Source: a bacterium (lineage in GTDB: Bacteria > Cyanobacteriota > Vampirovibrionia > Gastranaerophilales > Gastranaerophilaceae). From it: DNA of 64,000 nucleotides. The position numbers and the translations under genes are program-made. Under the pieces are notes generated by a model that saw nothing but the letters and a program-made list of their open reading frames with translations, searched no databases and was not told where the DNA came from. The stretch covers positions 124,001-188,000 of the forward strand of contig JAFXHF010000016.1 in the NCBI GenBank assembly GCA_017536545.1. Direction: 5' to 3'. Shown one piece after another: positions 52,019 through 61,479 of this stretch (position 1 is the stretch's first letter; every line of letters begins with the position of its first letter).

Positions 52019-53056
52019 ATGAAAGCAATACAATATTACGGACCACAAGAGATTAAATACGAAGAAGTTATGGTAAAACCTCCAGAAGAAGGTGAAGTTG
52101 TTGTAAAAGTTATGGCAGCTTTGACTTGTGGAACAGATGTTAAAACTTTCCGACGTGGTCATCCTGTTTTGATTAAGGAAGTTCCATCAGGATTCGGTCA
52201 TGAATTTTCTGGAATTGTTGAAAAAGTTGGCAAAAACGTCAAAGAATTCAAAGTAGGAGATAGAGTTGTTGCAGCAAATTCTGCACCTTGCGGGGAATGT
52301 TTTTATTGCAAAAAACAAGAATATAATCTGTGTGAAAATTTAGATTTACTAAATGGTGCTTACGCACAATACATAACTGTTCCAGCTAGAATAGTTAAGA
52401 AAAATATGTTGATTTTACCAGATAGTTTGAGTTTTGAACGTGCTGCATTTTGTGAACCTTTAGCAAATGTTGTTCACGGGGCAGAAAGAACAGGTATAAA
52501 ACCTGGTGATACTGTTGGGATTATCGGCATTGGACCTATTGGGCTAATGTTTGCTCGTGTTGCAAAGCTTATGGGTGCTAGGGTTATTGTGGCTGGTAGA
52601 AACCCTATAAAATTAAAAGCTGCTGAAGATTTTGCACATGCTGATGAAATTGTGGATTTAACAAAATACAAAAATCCAACAATGATTTTTAGGGAATTTT
52701 CTGATGAAGGATTTGGTTTAGATGTTGCGATTGAGTGCGTTGGTTTACCTGAAATTTGGGAGCAAATTTTTGATTGTGTAAGACCTGGTGGAACAGTGCA
52801 TTTCTTTGGTGGGTGTAAATCAGGCTCTAAGGTTTGTTTAGATACAACAAAAATGCATTATGGTGATATTAAAATTATGAGTGTTTTTCACCATACTCCA
52901 AAATATTTTAGAAAAGCATTGGATTATATTGCATCTGGTGATATTGAAGTTGAAAAACTTATCACAGATACCTTGCCTCTTGAGAAAGTTGAATACGCTA
53001 TGCAACAACATATCGAGGGTAAAGCAATTAAATTTTTAATCAACCCTTGGGCATAA
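52019..53056 (+). CDS. Zinc-dependent medium-chain dehydrogenase 2
   Basis: This 345-aa protein shows the same fold: catalytic zinc CGTDVKTFRRGH and GFGHEFSG, structural zinc CGECFYCKKQEYNLC, and the nucleotide motif GIIGIGPIGLMFARVA. It resembles sorbitol/threonine-type dehydrogenases. The ribosome binding site AGGAAG overlaps the end of dehydrogenase 1, so translation is coupled. The pair probably arose by duplication followed by divergence. Confidence 0.9.
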   Translation: MKAIQYYGPQEIKYEEVMVKPPEEGEVVVKVMAALTCGTDVKTFRRGHPVLIKEVPSGFGHEFSGIVEKVGKNVKEFKVGDRVVAANSAPCGECFYCKKQEYNLCENLDLLNGAYAQYITVPARIVKKNMLILPDSLSFERAAFCEPLANVVHGAERTGIKPGDTVGIIGIGPIGLMFARVAKLMGARVIVAGRNPIKLKAAEDFAHADEIVDLTKYKNPTMIFREFSDEGFGLDVAIECVGLPEIWEQIFDCVRPGGTVHFFGGCKSGSKVCLDTTKMHYGDIKIMSVFHHTPKYFRKALDYIASGDIEVEKLITDTLPLEKVEYAMQQHIEGKAIKFLINPWA

Positions 53057-53146
53057 AAATAAATTTTTCTTCATAAACTAGCAAATTTTTATCAAAAAAA
53101 TACTTTATAAGAATGTGAAAGTGTTTTTTGAAAGGTAAGTTTTTGT

Positions 53147-53500
53147 ATGATGAATGGTGTAAATGGTTTAACTCCAGTTTATGTTCTTCCGTTGAAAGAT
53201 GTTGAAATGTGTGATAAATGTATGCAGGATAAAATGGCATGTAATGAAAGTCACGCACAAAATTTGGAAGATGAAAAAGTTGATCCGTCTTTGTATAGCA
53301 AAATAATGCGTAATTTAGCATTAGCAACAATGATGATGAACAATAGAAGAAGTAATCTTACTCAAATGAATATCAACAATATGAATCAGCAGATGCTTGA
53401 ACAACAACAAATGTTGACTAATTTGATGATGCATCAACAAGCTATGCAAGATCATATGACTGCAGTTCAAATGACAACTCCGGGTATGGGTTTTATCTAA
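53147..53500 (+). CDS. Methionine-rich small protein, unknown
   Basis: This is a 117-aa protein in which 19 residues are Met. It has an N-terminal CDKCMQDKMAC motif (three Cys) at about residues 22-32 and a Gln/Asn/Met-rich C-terminal half (MNINNMNQQMLEQQQMLTN). Such Met/Cys patterns can bind copper or other soft metals, but this is not shown. The start has only AAAGG at a long distance. It lies convergent with the next gene. Confidence 0.65.
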   Translation: MMNGVNGLTPVYVLPLKDVEMCDKCMQDKMACNESHAQNLEDEKVDPSLYSKIMRNLALATMMMNNRRSNLTQMNINNMNQQMLEQQQMLTNLMMHQQAMQDHMTAVQMTTPGMGFI

Positions 53501-53502
53501 AC

Positions 53503-55134
53503 TTACCCTTTAAACAGTTCGTCTAATTTTGATTGAAAATCTGACATTTTTTCAGACATTGCTTTTTTGAATTGAGTAATAAATGTCTTAAAATATTCGT
53601 CTGCAAATTTGTTTGCTTCATCTGTTGCTTTTGCTAACATATCTGTTTTAAATTTCTCAATGCCATCTGTTGGTTTTTGAGTTTTTGGTTGTTCTGTGGT
53701 TTCTGTTTTAACTTTTGGTTTTCTTCCACGTCTTTTAACAGGTTTTATTTCTTCTGCAACTTTTTCAGTTCCTCGAACTACTGGTTCAATAGCTGGGGCT
53801 TGTGGTTGTTCCTGAGCGAGTTTTTGTTCTTTGGCAACTTGTGCTGTAATTCTCTTATCCTCAAATTCAGAAACATCCATGTCTTCGATTTTTCTTTGTG
53901 CTTTTGGTTTTTCTTTTAATTTTAAAACTGTAACTTCATGAGGTGCGTCAGTTTCTTTTGAAGCTCTAAAAATTTCTTCCATATAACTATTGAATTTGTT
54001 TTCAATATTGTATTCCTTGATTTCCGCAGGGGTGTAACTAAAAATAGAATCTTTTATAATTTTTGGTTTCCCGTTTGTTGAATCGCATTTTAAAAATTCT
54101 TTTGTTTCAAAGTCGATTGAAATAAAATGTTTATATCCCTCTGGTGAAATCTTTTCTAGGGTTACATACCTTAATTGTGAACCATATTCTGGGTTCATTC
54201 TTTTTGAAACTTTTAGAGTTCCGCCATCTTCTGTTTTTAGTGAGAATGCTACAACTTTTCTGCTTGATGGAGAAACTTGTGGGTTAATGTGTGTAGGAAT
54301 TTCATCAGCCCCTTTTTCAAATATTCCAAAAAGTTTAACAATAGATTGTTCTCTTGTTAATGCTGGTGAAATTGCTCTTGTAATAGGTTTTAAAGTTGAG
54401 GTAGTAACACCATCAGTCCCAACTTTTTTTCTTGTTTTTATAGGTTGTTCTGATGATACTTTTTCTAAATATTGTGCAAAATTTTGTAATTCGGAATTTG
54501 CAAAATGGATGTACAATTTTGCACCTGATCTATCTAATTCTTCAGCTGTCATATATCTGAATTTCGGTGGCATAAATCTAGGATTTTTCTTGTTTAAATT
54601 TCCTACAACTTTGTCAAGACCATCAAGTAAAAAGTGTGTTTCTTTTCCTTCTGTATCTGTTATAACAATTCTCATTAAATCTTTTTCATTTCTTGATTTG
54701 GAAATAGTTATAGTTTTTCCGTCCTCAGGAAATGGCATTCTAAATGTTAGCCCTTGTTTTTTTGTACCTTTAATGATTGGAAGATATCCATCTTTTATTT
54801 TTTCAGCTCTTGGTGGATTTGTTTTTAATCTTTCAAAAAATTCAGAAATCATTTGAAAATTTTTATGCATATTTTCAACTTGTTTTTGGGTCTCTGGGTT
54901 TAATTGCGCGTGGAATGCATTTTTAATATGTCTTTTGCCAGTGCCTTTTGTAGCTTTAGAAACTGCTTTTTTAGCATCCCCAACAGCTTTAACAAAATCC
55001 TTGGGTCTTCTTCCTGTAAAACTTACTGTGTCGGAACTTAAGCCAGTTGATATATATGTTCTATTTTCTTTTTTTCTATTGTTATAAATCCCAAAATTAT
55101 TACTCAATGCAAAAATATTATTTTCTACTCTCAT
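53503..55134 (-). CDS. VSFTG-tagged protein with an AT-hook-like motif
   Basis: I do not recognise this 543-aa protein. VSFTGRRPKDF (VSFTG at 37-41) follows an Asn/Tyr/Arg-rich start. The middle is a beta-rich region with repeated charge patterns (FRMPFPEDGKTITISKS; SLKTEDGGTLKVSKRM) that look like two copies of one domain. Near the C-terminus lies KRRGRKPKVK, close to the AT-hook core RGRP, then a phasin-like amphipathic helix of about 60 residues. There is no signal peptide or clear membrane helix. Confidence 0.8.
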   Translation of the reverse strand: MRVENNIFALSNNFGIYNNRKKENRTYISTGLSSDTVSFTGRRPKDFVKAVGDAKKAVSKATKGTGKRHIKNAFHAQLNPETQKQVENMHKNFQMISEFFERLKTNPPRAEKIKDGYLPIIKGTKKQGLTFRMPFPEDGKTITISKSRNEKDLMRIVITDTEGKETHFLLDGLDKVVGNLNKKNPRFMPPKFRYMTAEELDRSGAKLYIHFANSELQNFAQYLEKVSSEQPIKTRKKVGTDGVTTSTLKPITRAISPALTREQSIVKLFGIFEKGADEIPTHINPQVSPSSRKVVAFSLKTEDGGTLKVSKRMNPEYGSQLRYVTLEKISPEGYKHFISIDFETKEFLKCDSTNGKPKIIKDSIFSYTPAEIKEYNIENKFNSYMEEIFRASKETDAPHEVTVLKLKEKPKAQRKIEDMDVSEFEDKRITAQVAKEQKLAQEQPQAPAIEPVVRGTEKVAEEIKPVKRRGRKPKVKTETTEQPKTQKPTDGIEKFKTDMLAKATDEANKFADEYFKTFITQFKKAMSEKMSDFQSKLDELFKG

Positions 55135-55268
55135 GTTAATCCCCTTTTGCTATTTTTTAGAGTATAAAAAATTCAATTATTATTCAATAAAATGTAAAAA
55201 TATATTTAGTTTTACCCCTTGTAAAAAAAGTGTGTGCGTACGATAATATTCTTATCAAAGGATAAGAC

Positions 55269-55886
55269 ATGTCAAATATTTTAGTATATTCGTTAGAGGG
55301 TAAAATTTATATAAATTTAACCAATAGATGCACAAATGATTGTATTTTCTGCTTGAGAAAAGATAAAGATGACGTTTGCGGTCAAGAATTGTGGCTTGAT
55401 AGCGAAGATTTTGGTGTGAATGATGTTGTAGAACAACTGAATAAGTTTGAATTGTCTAAAGAGGTGGTTTTCTGTGGTTATGGAGAACCTCTTTTAAAAT
55501 TCGAAATTCTAAAACAAGTTGCAAAATACATAAAAGAAAATTACCCAGATACTAAAATTAGAATTAATACAAATGGTCATGCTAATTATGTGTACAAAAA
55601 AAATATTGTACCTGAATTAGTTGGTTTAATTGATGAGATTTCTGTAAGTTTAAATGGTTCAACTTCTGAAGAATATGATGAACTTTCTCAACCTAAATTT
55701 GAGGGTGCTTATGATGAAGTTAAAAAGTTTATCAAATGTTGTTCAGATGCTGGTATAAAAACAGATACATCTATTGTTGATGGTTATAAAGGTCGCAGAT
55801 TAGATATCAAAAAATGCGAAGAAATTTCAAAAGATTTAGGAGCAAAATTGAGAGTCCGTGAATGGATTGTTAATGGTTATTCTTAA
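55269..55886 (+). CDS. Small radical SAM protein (TatD-linked type)
   Basis: This 205-aa protein starts VYSLEGKIYINLTNRC and has the radical SAM motif CTNDCIFCLR at about residues 21-30, with CGYGEPLLKFEIL for SAM binding. It matches the short family that is often near TatD nucleases in anaerobes, as I recall it. There is no SPASM domain, and TatD is not adjacent here. AAAGGA precedes the ATG. The reaction is unknown. Confidence 0.82.
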   Translation: MSNILVYSLEGKIYINLTNRCTNDCIFCLRKDKDDVCGQELWLDSEDFGVNDVVEQLNKFELSKEVVFCGYGEPLLKFEILKQVAKYIKENYPDTKIRINTNGHANYVYKKNIVPELVGLIDEISVSLNGSTSEEYDELSQPKFEGAYDEVKKFIKCCSDAGIKTDTSIVDGYKGRRLDIKKCEEISKDLGAKLRVREWIVNGYS

Positions 55887-55938
55887 GAAAAAATATTAAA
55901 AGTACAAATAAAAAACTCAGAAAAAGAAAGGACGGAAA

Positions 55939-58101
55939 ATGAGTAATTTAGACAAAATTATGAAGCCAAAATCAGTCGCTGTTATTGGTGCTTCAACTAA
56001 AGAACACACTATTGGTTCTGACATTATGAAAAGATTACAAGAGTACAAATTCAACGGTAACATCTACCCAGTTAACCCAAAAGGTGGCGTTATCGAAGGA
56101 TTACAAGCATATACTTCAATTTTAGAAGTTCCTGGCGAAGTTGATTTAGCAATTATCGTTGTTAACCAAAAATTCGTTTTAGATACAATTGATCAATGCC
56201 ATCAAAAAGGTGTTGGCGGTCTTGTTGTTATCACAGCTGGTTTCAAAGAAACTGGTAAAGAAGGTGCTGAAGCTGAAAAACAATTATTAGCTAAAGTTCA
56301 AGAATATGGTATGAGATGTGTTGGTCCTAACTGCTTAGGTGTTGTAAATACTCACCCAGACGTTAGACTTGATGGATGTTTTGCTGAAACATTACCAGAA
56401 CGTGGACACATCGCATTCGTTTCTCAATCAGGTGCTTTAGGTGGCGGTATTCTTAACATTCTTAAAGACCTTAACCTTGGTTTTGCTCAATTCATTTCTA
56501 TTGGTAACCAAGCTGATGTTAACGCTGAAACAGCTATGGAATATTGGGAAAATGACCAAGACGTTGATCAAATCCTACTTTACATGGAATCAATTGCTAA
56601 TCCATCAAACTTCAGAAAATTAGCTTCAAGAATTTCTAAGAAAAAACCTATCTTAGCTTTAAAAGCTGGTAGATCAGCTGCAGGTGCTTCAGCTGCTTCT
56701 TCTCACACTGGTTCATTAGCTGGTGCTGATAAAGCTGCAAACGCACTTTTAGCTCAATCAGGTGTTATCAGAGAATACTCTTTGAAAAACTTATTCTCAA
56801 CAGCAAAAGTTTTTGCTAACTGCCCAATCCCACAAGGCAACAGAGTAGCTATTATCACTAACTCAGGTGGCCCTGGTATTATGGCAACAGATGCTATTTG
56901 TGAAAATGGTATGCAAATGGCTCCTATTACAGAAGAAACAAAAGCTAAATTAAGAAGTTTCTTACCAGCTGCAGCTTCTGTTAAAAACCCAATCGATATG
57001 ATCGCTTCAGCTCCTATCGAACACTATACTCAAACATTAGAAACAGTTATCGCTGATGAAAATGTTGATATGATTATGGTTATTTACTTACCATTCTTAG
57101 GTTTGAAAGATATCGATGTTGCTAAAGCATTGATGGAAATCAAAGCTAAAAATCCTCAAAAACCTATCATTGGTGTATTCATGACTACATCAAACTTCTT
57201 CACTACAATTTCTGAAATGGATGTTAATATGCCATTCTTTATGTACGCAGAAGAAGCTGCTGAAGGTTTCTTGAGATTAGACCAACAAAGAAAATGGATT
57301 GCAAGACCAGAAGGTCAAATCCCAGTTTACGATGTAGATAGAGAAAAAGCTAAACAAATTATTAAACAATCTTTAGCTGAAGGTAGAGCTCAATTAACAA
57401 CTCGTGAATCTATCGACGTTCTTGATGCTTATGGTATCAGAGTATGTAAATCAGGTTTTGCATCAACTGAAGAAGAAGTTATTTCTGTTGGTAACTCAAT
57501 CGGTTATCCAGTAGTTATGAAAATGACTTCAAAAACAACTTCTCACAAAACAGATGTTGGTGGTGTAAGAGTTAACATCCAATCTGAAGAACAATTAAGA
57601 GCTGAATATCAAGATTTAATCGCTAAATTAACTGAAAAAGGTTTAATCGATGGTCTTGAAGGTGTAATCATTCAAGAAATGGTTAAAGGCAATAGAGAAA
57701 TGGTTTGTGGTATCGCAACAGACCCTCAATATGGTCCAATGATGATGTTTGGTCTAGGTGGTGTATTCATCGAAGTTATGAAAGACGTAACTTTCAGAAT
57801 TGCTCCTCTAACTGATATCGATGCTGAAGAAATGATTAAATCAGTTAAAGCATACAAATTGTTAGAAGGTGCTCGTGGTACAACTCCAGCACAAATGGAT
57901 CAAATCAAAGAAACTCTATTGAGATTATCTCAATTAGTTCACGATTTCAGCTTTATCGATGAGTTAGATATTAACCCATTGTTAATCTCTGAAAAAACTG
58001 GTGAAGGTATTGCAGTTGACGGACGTATCAAAGTTCGTTTAGAAGAAGCTGTTCACGCTATGGGTTGTGAATGTGGTTCTTGCTGTGGATGTTGTCACTA
58101 A
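55939..58101 (+). CDS. ADP-forming acetyl-CoA synthetase (fused alpha-beta)
   Basis: This 720-aa enzyme converts acetyl-CoA, ADP and Pi to acetate, CoA and ATP. The alpha part has VAVIGASTKEHTIGSDI, AFVSQSGALGGGILN and the phospho-His region SSHTGSLAGAD. The beta part has the ATP-grasp segment KMTSKTTSHKTDVGGV and LEGVIIQEMVKGNREMVCG. The fusion is common in bacteria and archaea. The C-terminus ends in a cysteine cluster (CECGSCCGCCH) that is not part of the family core. AAAGGA precedes the ATG. Confidence 0.93.
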   Translation: MSNLDKIMKPKSVAVIGASTKEHTIGSDIMKRLQEYKFNGNIYPVNPKGGVIEGLQAYTSILEVPGEVDLAIIVVNQKFVLDTIDQCHQKGVGGLVVITAGFKETGKEGAEAEKQLLAKVQEYGMRCVGPNCLGVVNTHPDVRLDGCFAETLPERGHIAFVSQSGALGGGILNILKDLNLGFAQFISIGNQADVNAETAMEYWENDQDVDQILLYMESIANPSNFRKLASRISKKKPILALKAGRSAAGASAASSHTGSLAGADKAANALLAQSGVIREYSLKNLFSTAKVFANCPIPQGNRVAIITNSGGPGIMATDAICENGMQMAPITEETKAKLRSFLPAAASVKNPIDMIASAPIEHYTQTLETVIADENVDMIMVIYLPFLGLKDIDVAKALMEIKAKNPQKPIIGVFMTTSNFFTTISEMDVNMPFFMYAEEAAEGFLRLDQQRKWIARPEGQIPVYDVDREKAKQIIKQSLAEGRAQLTTRESIDVLDAYGIRVCKSGFASTEEEVISVGNSIGYPVVMKMTSKTTSHKTDVGGVRVNIQSEEQLRAEYQDLIAKLTEKGLIDGLEGVIIQEMVKGNREMVCGIATDPQYGPMMMFGLGGVFIEVMKDVTFRIAPLTDIDAEEMIKSVKAYKLLEGARGTTPAQMDQIKETLLRLSQLVHDFSFIDELDINPLLISEKTGEGIAVDGRIKVRLEEAVHAMGCECGSCCGCCH

Positions 58102-58150
58102 GGTAAAGGAGTAAATAATAGACAATATTATTTATTCAAATAGAATTAAA

Positions 58151-58180
58151 GAGGCGGTTGCAACGCAACCGCCTCTTTTC
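58151..58180. terminator. Terminator after the ADP-forming acetyl-CoA synthetase gene
   Basis: GAGGCGGTTGC and GCAACCGCCTC form an 11-bp perfect stem with a 3-base loop, then TTTT. Confidence 0.93.
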
Positions 58181-58196
58181 TATTATTAAAAATTTT

Positions 58197-58796
58197 TTAT
58201 TTTACCTCTTTAAAAAATTCATTTGCAATAAGTTGAGAATATCTATCTTTTTCGTTTGCAGAAACTAAAATTTTATCATTACCTTTTGAATCTTTTACAA
58301 CCGAAATTATTCCAGAGATTTCACCGATTGGAAGTTTTTTAATTCTTGCAGTAAATTTTACATATGGAACTGTTTGCCCGTAAGATGTCATTGTTCCTTT
58401 TTCTGTAACTCTAAAATCTTCAACTGCTGCAGCTTGGTATTTGTATTTATTGATTGCAGCTTTTAGTCTATCTTCAACGTCAGCTGATTTTATGTCATCT
58501 GCTGTTATTGGAGCTTTTTTGTTAGAATCAATTACAATCATTTTTTGCCCAGATGCTTTATGTTCAGCTAGCACTGCGTTATAGCCCATGATTCCTGCGG
58601 CTTTTTCTATCTCAAATTCTTTATTTATCTTCGAGAAATCTCCAACTTTTTGAGCACGTTCTAAGATAACATCTTTGCTTGGATTAAAATAATTTTTAAC
58701 TTGACGTTTTAAAAAATCAGGTCCACCAAATGCCATAAAACCAACAACGACAACTGTTAAAAATAATGCTCTTGTTACGTTTTTTAAACAACTCAT
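58197..58796 (-). CDS. Membrane-anchored or secreted protein, unknown
   Basis: This 199-aa protein has an N-terminal hydrophobic helix (ALFLTVVVVGFMAFGG) after a short basic start, so it is anchored or exported. The soluble part has two alpha/beta halves (GIMGYNAVLAEHKASGQKMIVID and VPYVKFTARIKKLPIGEISGIISVV). I do not recognise a family. It lies divergent to mutS with 36 bases between them. Confidence 0.75.
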   Translation of the reverse strand: MSCLKNVTRALFLTVVVVGFMAFGGPDFLKRQVKNYFNPSKDVILERAQKVGDFSKINKEFEIEKAAGIMGYNAVLAEHKASGQKMIVIDSNKKAPITADDIKSADVEDRLKAAINKYKYQAAAVEDFRVTEKGTMTSYGQTVPYVKFTARIKKLPIGEISGIISVVKDSKGNDKILVSANEKDRYSQLIANEFFKEVK

Positions 58797-58832
58797 GTTG
58801 AAATCCTTTCATTTTTATAAGAATATTATAGT

Positions 58833-61412
58833 ATGAGCAAATCTGAAATCAATCACATAAACAGTTGGGAAGTTAATGCAGAAGATACAACACCTGTAAT
58901 GCAGCAGTATTTACAGATAAAAAAAGAAAATCCTGGGATTTTGCTTTGGTATCGTTTGGGTGATTTTTACGAAACTTTCTTTGAAGATGCTCTTATTATG
59001 TCAAAGGAATTAGAATTAACTTTGACTGGACGTGATGCTGGTCCAAAATTAGGTAGAATTCCTTTAGCTGGTATTCCTGCCAAGGCTGGTGATAATTATT
59101 TAGAAAAGTTAGTTGCAAAAAATTATAAAGTTGCAATTTGTGATCAATTAGAAGACCCAAAATTTGCAAAAGGACTTGTAAAACGTGGTGTAACAAGGGT
59201 GATCACTGCTGGGACTTTAACTGAAAGTAATCTTTTACAGCAAAATTCAAACAATTATATTTGTGCTATTTATAAAGATGAAAAAAGTGAATTGTATGGT
59301 TTTTCTTACACAGATATTTCAACTGGTGAATTTAAAACAACTCAGGCTTCGTTGAATTTGATTATGGCGGAACTTGCTAGATTAAATCCAGCAGAAATTG
59401 TTGCACCTAGTTTGAAACAAGATATCAAACCATTCCAAATTGTACCAGATGAGGTTGTAAATCTTCCTGAAGAAATTACAAAAAGATATAACTGTTCAAA
59501 AATTCCTACATCGGTTTTTGAGACAACTTTTGCTGAAAACAATTTGAAAACAGTATTTAAAACTCAAAGTTTAGAAGCTTTTGGGTATTCTAAATATAAA
59601 TTAGGTTTCCGTGCTGCAGGTGCTTTGCTTGCTTATGTTTGGGAAACTTTAAAAGGTAATATGCCAAAATTTGACAGAATAGAATCTTACGAACTTTCTG
59701 AATATATGATTTTGGACGCATCAACAAGAAAAAATTTAGAGCTTGTTGAAACATTAAGGGAGAAAAATAAATATGGCTCACTTCTTTGGGCTATTGATAA
59801 GACAAAAACCAATATGGGGGCAAGACTTTTAAAAAGTTGGATTTGCCAACCATTAAAAAATGTTTCTGATATTCAATCTCGCCAAGATGCAGTATCAGAA
59901 CTTGTGGAAAAAGATTATGTGAGATTTTCACTAGGTGAAAATTTAGAAAAAATCTATGATATCCAACGTTTAGCTACTCGTATGAGTAACGGTTCTGCTA
60001 GTCCTAAAGATTTTGTGAGTTTGAAATTATCATTGAACATGCTTCCTGCACTTCTTGATTCTACTGAAAATCTTGAGAATGACATGTTTGCTCAAGTTAG
60101 AGAATACAGAGATGAAATCAGTGATTATGTTCAAATGATTGAAAACACTATCGTTGATAATCCTCCAGTATTGTTAAAAGAAGGTGGAATAATAAAAGAA
60201 CGAGTTAGTGGTGAATTAGATTACTTTAGAGATTTGCTTACAGGTGGTGAGAACTGGCTTAAAAATTTCGAGGAAGAAGAAAAAGAACGCACTGGAATCA
60301 AGAATTTAAAAATTGGTTATAACAAAGTTTTTGGTTACTTTATCGAAGTTACAAATTCATTTTTGAACCTTGTTCCACCAACTTATATTAGAAAACAAAC
60401 TCTAACTGGTGCAGAAAGATTTATTACAGATGAACTTAAAAAACACGAAGACGATGTGTTGTCTGCTAAGTTTAAATCAACAGAACTTGAGTATAAATTA
60501 TTCACAGATTTCAGAGAATATTCAAAAGAATTTGTTTCTAAAATTAGAGAAATTGCAGATTGCGTTGCAAAAGCTGACGTTTTGAATTCTTTGGCAGATA
60601 TTGCAGTGGAAAACAATTATTGCAAGCCTGTTTTAGATGAATCTGATGACTTTATTGTAAAAAATGGTCGTCATGCTGTTTTAGAAAAGATTTTGCCATT
60701 GGGTGAATATGTTGCAAATGATTTGGAATTAAAATCAAATTCAACAGATGCTACTCAGTTTATGATTTTGACTGGTCCAAACATGGCTGGTAAATCAACT
60801 TATATGCGTCAAAATGCACTGATTTTGATTTTGGCACAAATTGGTTCTTGGGTTCCTGCAGATTATGCGAAAATTGGGGTTGCAGATAAGGTGTTTACAA
60901 GAGTTGGAGCAAGTGATGATTTAACTCTTGGACAATCAACATTTATGGTTGAGATGATTGAAACATCTTATATTTTAAATTCGGCAACTGATAGAAGTTT
61001 TATTTTATTAGATGAAATCGGTCGTGGGACAAGTACATACGATGGTGTTGCGATTGCGTGGTCTGTTGCTGAATATATTGCGACAAAAATTAAAGCAAGA
61101 TGTATTTTTGCAACTCATTACCACGAATTAAATGTAATGACAAAAACTTATCCACAAATCAAAAATTATAGAATTACTATTTCTGAACAGAACGGTGAAA
61201 TTGAATTTTTGAGAAAAATCGTTCAAGGTGGAGCAAGCAAAAGTTATGGTATTCAAGTAGCTAAAATGGCAGGTTTGCCATCATCTGTTATCAAGCGTTC
61301 TGAAGATTTGATGTTAAAAATGCAAAAAGATTATTCAAATAATCTTGCATCTCGTAAGAAAATAAGTAATAATGAAGATGAAGTTCCTCAATTATCATTA
61401 TTTGGAATGTAA
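58833..61412 (+). CDS. mutS: DNA mismatch repair protein MutS
   Basis: This 859-aa protein recognises mispairs. The mismatch-binding domain has GDFYETFFEDA (Phe-x-Glu wedge), the connector and lever domains follow, and the ATPase has LTGPNMAGKSTYMRQ (Walker A), DEIGRGTSTYDG (Walker B) and FATHYHEL. A C-terminal clamp follows. Length is typical. No Shine-Dalgarno is visible before the ATG and TATAGT abuts it, so start or expression mode is uncertain. No mutL is adjacent. Confidence 0.97.
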   Translation: MSKSEINHINSWEVNAEDTTPVMQQYLQIKKENPGILLWYRLGDFYETFFEDALIMSKELELTLTGRDAGPKLGRIPLAGIPAKAGDNYLEKLVAKNYKVAICDQLEDPKFAKGLVKRGVTRVITAGTLTESNLLQQNSNNYICAIYKDEKSELYGFSYTDISTGEFKTTQASLNLIMAELARLNPAEIVAPSLKQDIKPFQIVPDEVVNLPEEITKRYNCSKIPTSVFETTFAENNLKTVFKTQSLEAFGYSKYKLGFRAAGALLAYVWETLKGNMPKFDRIESYELSEYMILDASTRKNLELVETLREKNKYGSLLWAIDKTKTNMGARLLKSWICQPLKNVSDIQSRQDAVSELVEKDYVRFSLGENLEKIYDIQRLATRMSNGSASPKDFVSLKLSLNMLPALLDSTENLENDMFAQVREYRDEISDYVQMIENTIVDNPPVLLKEGGIIKERVSGELDYFRDLLTGGENWLKNFEEEEKERTGIKNLKIGYNKVFGYFIEVTNSFLNLVPPTYIRKQTLTGAERFITDELKKHEDDVLSAKFKSTELEYKLFTDFREYSKEFVSKIREIADCVAKADVLNSLADIAVENNYCKPVLDESDDFIVKNGRHAVLEKILPLGEYVANDLELKSNSTDATQFMILTGPNMAGKSTYMRQNALILILAQIGSWVPADYAKIGVADKVFTRVGASDDLTLGQSTFMVEMIETSYILNSATDRSFILLDEIGRGTSTYDGVAIAWSVAEYIATKIKARCIFATHYHELNVMTKTYPQIKNYRITISEQNGEIEFLRKIVQGGASKSYGIQVAKMAGLPSSVIKRSEDLMLKMQKDYSNNLASRKKISNNEDEVPQLSLFGM

Positions 61413-61479
61413 AGAATTGTGTTGAACTAACAAAATTTTAAATTTTAGTGTTTTCTATACTTCAACAAGGAGTGTATAT

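Noticed and set aside
54287-54856. 189-aa plus-strand frame opposite the VSFTG protein gene
   Set aside because: It is a shadow of a well-supported gene with a consistent domain pattern on the minus strand; it has no ribosome binding site or known motif.
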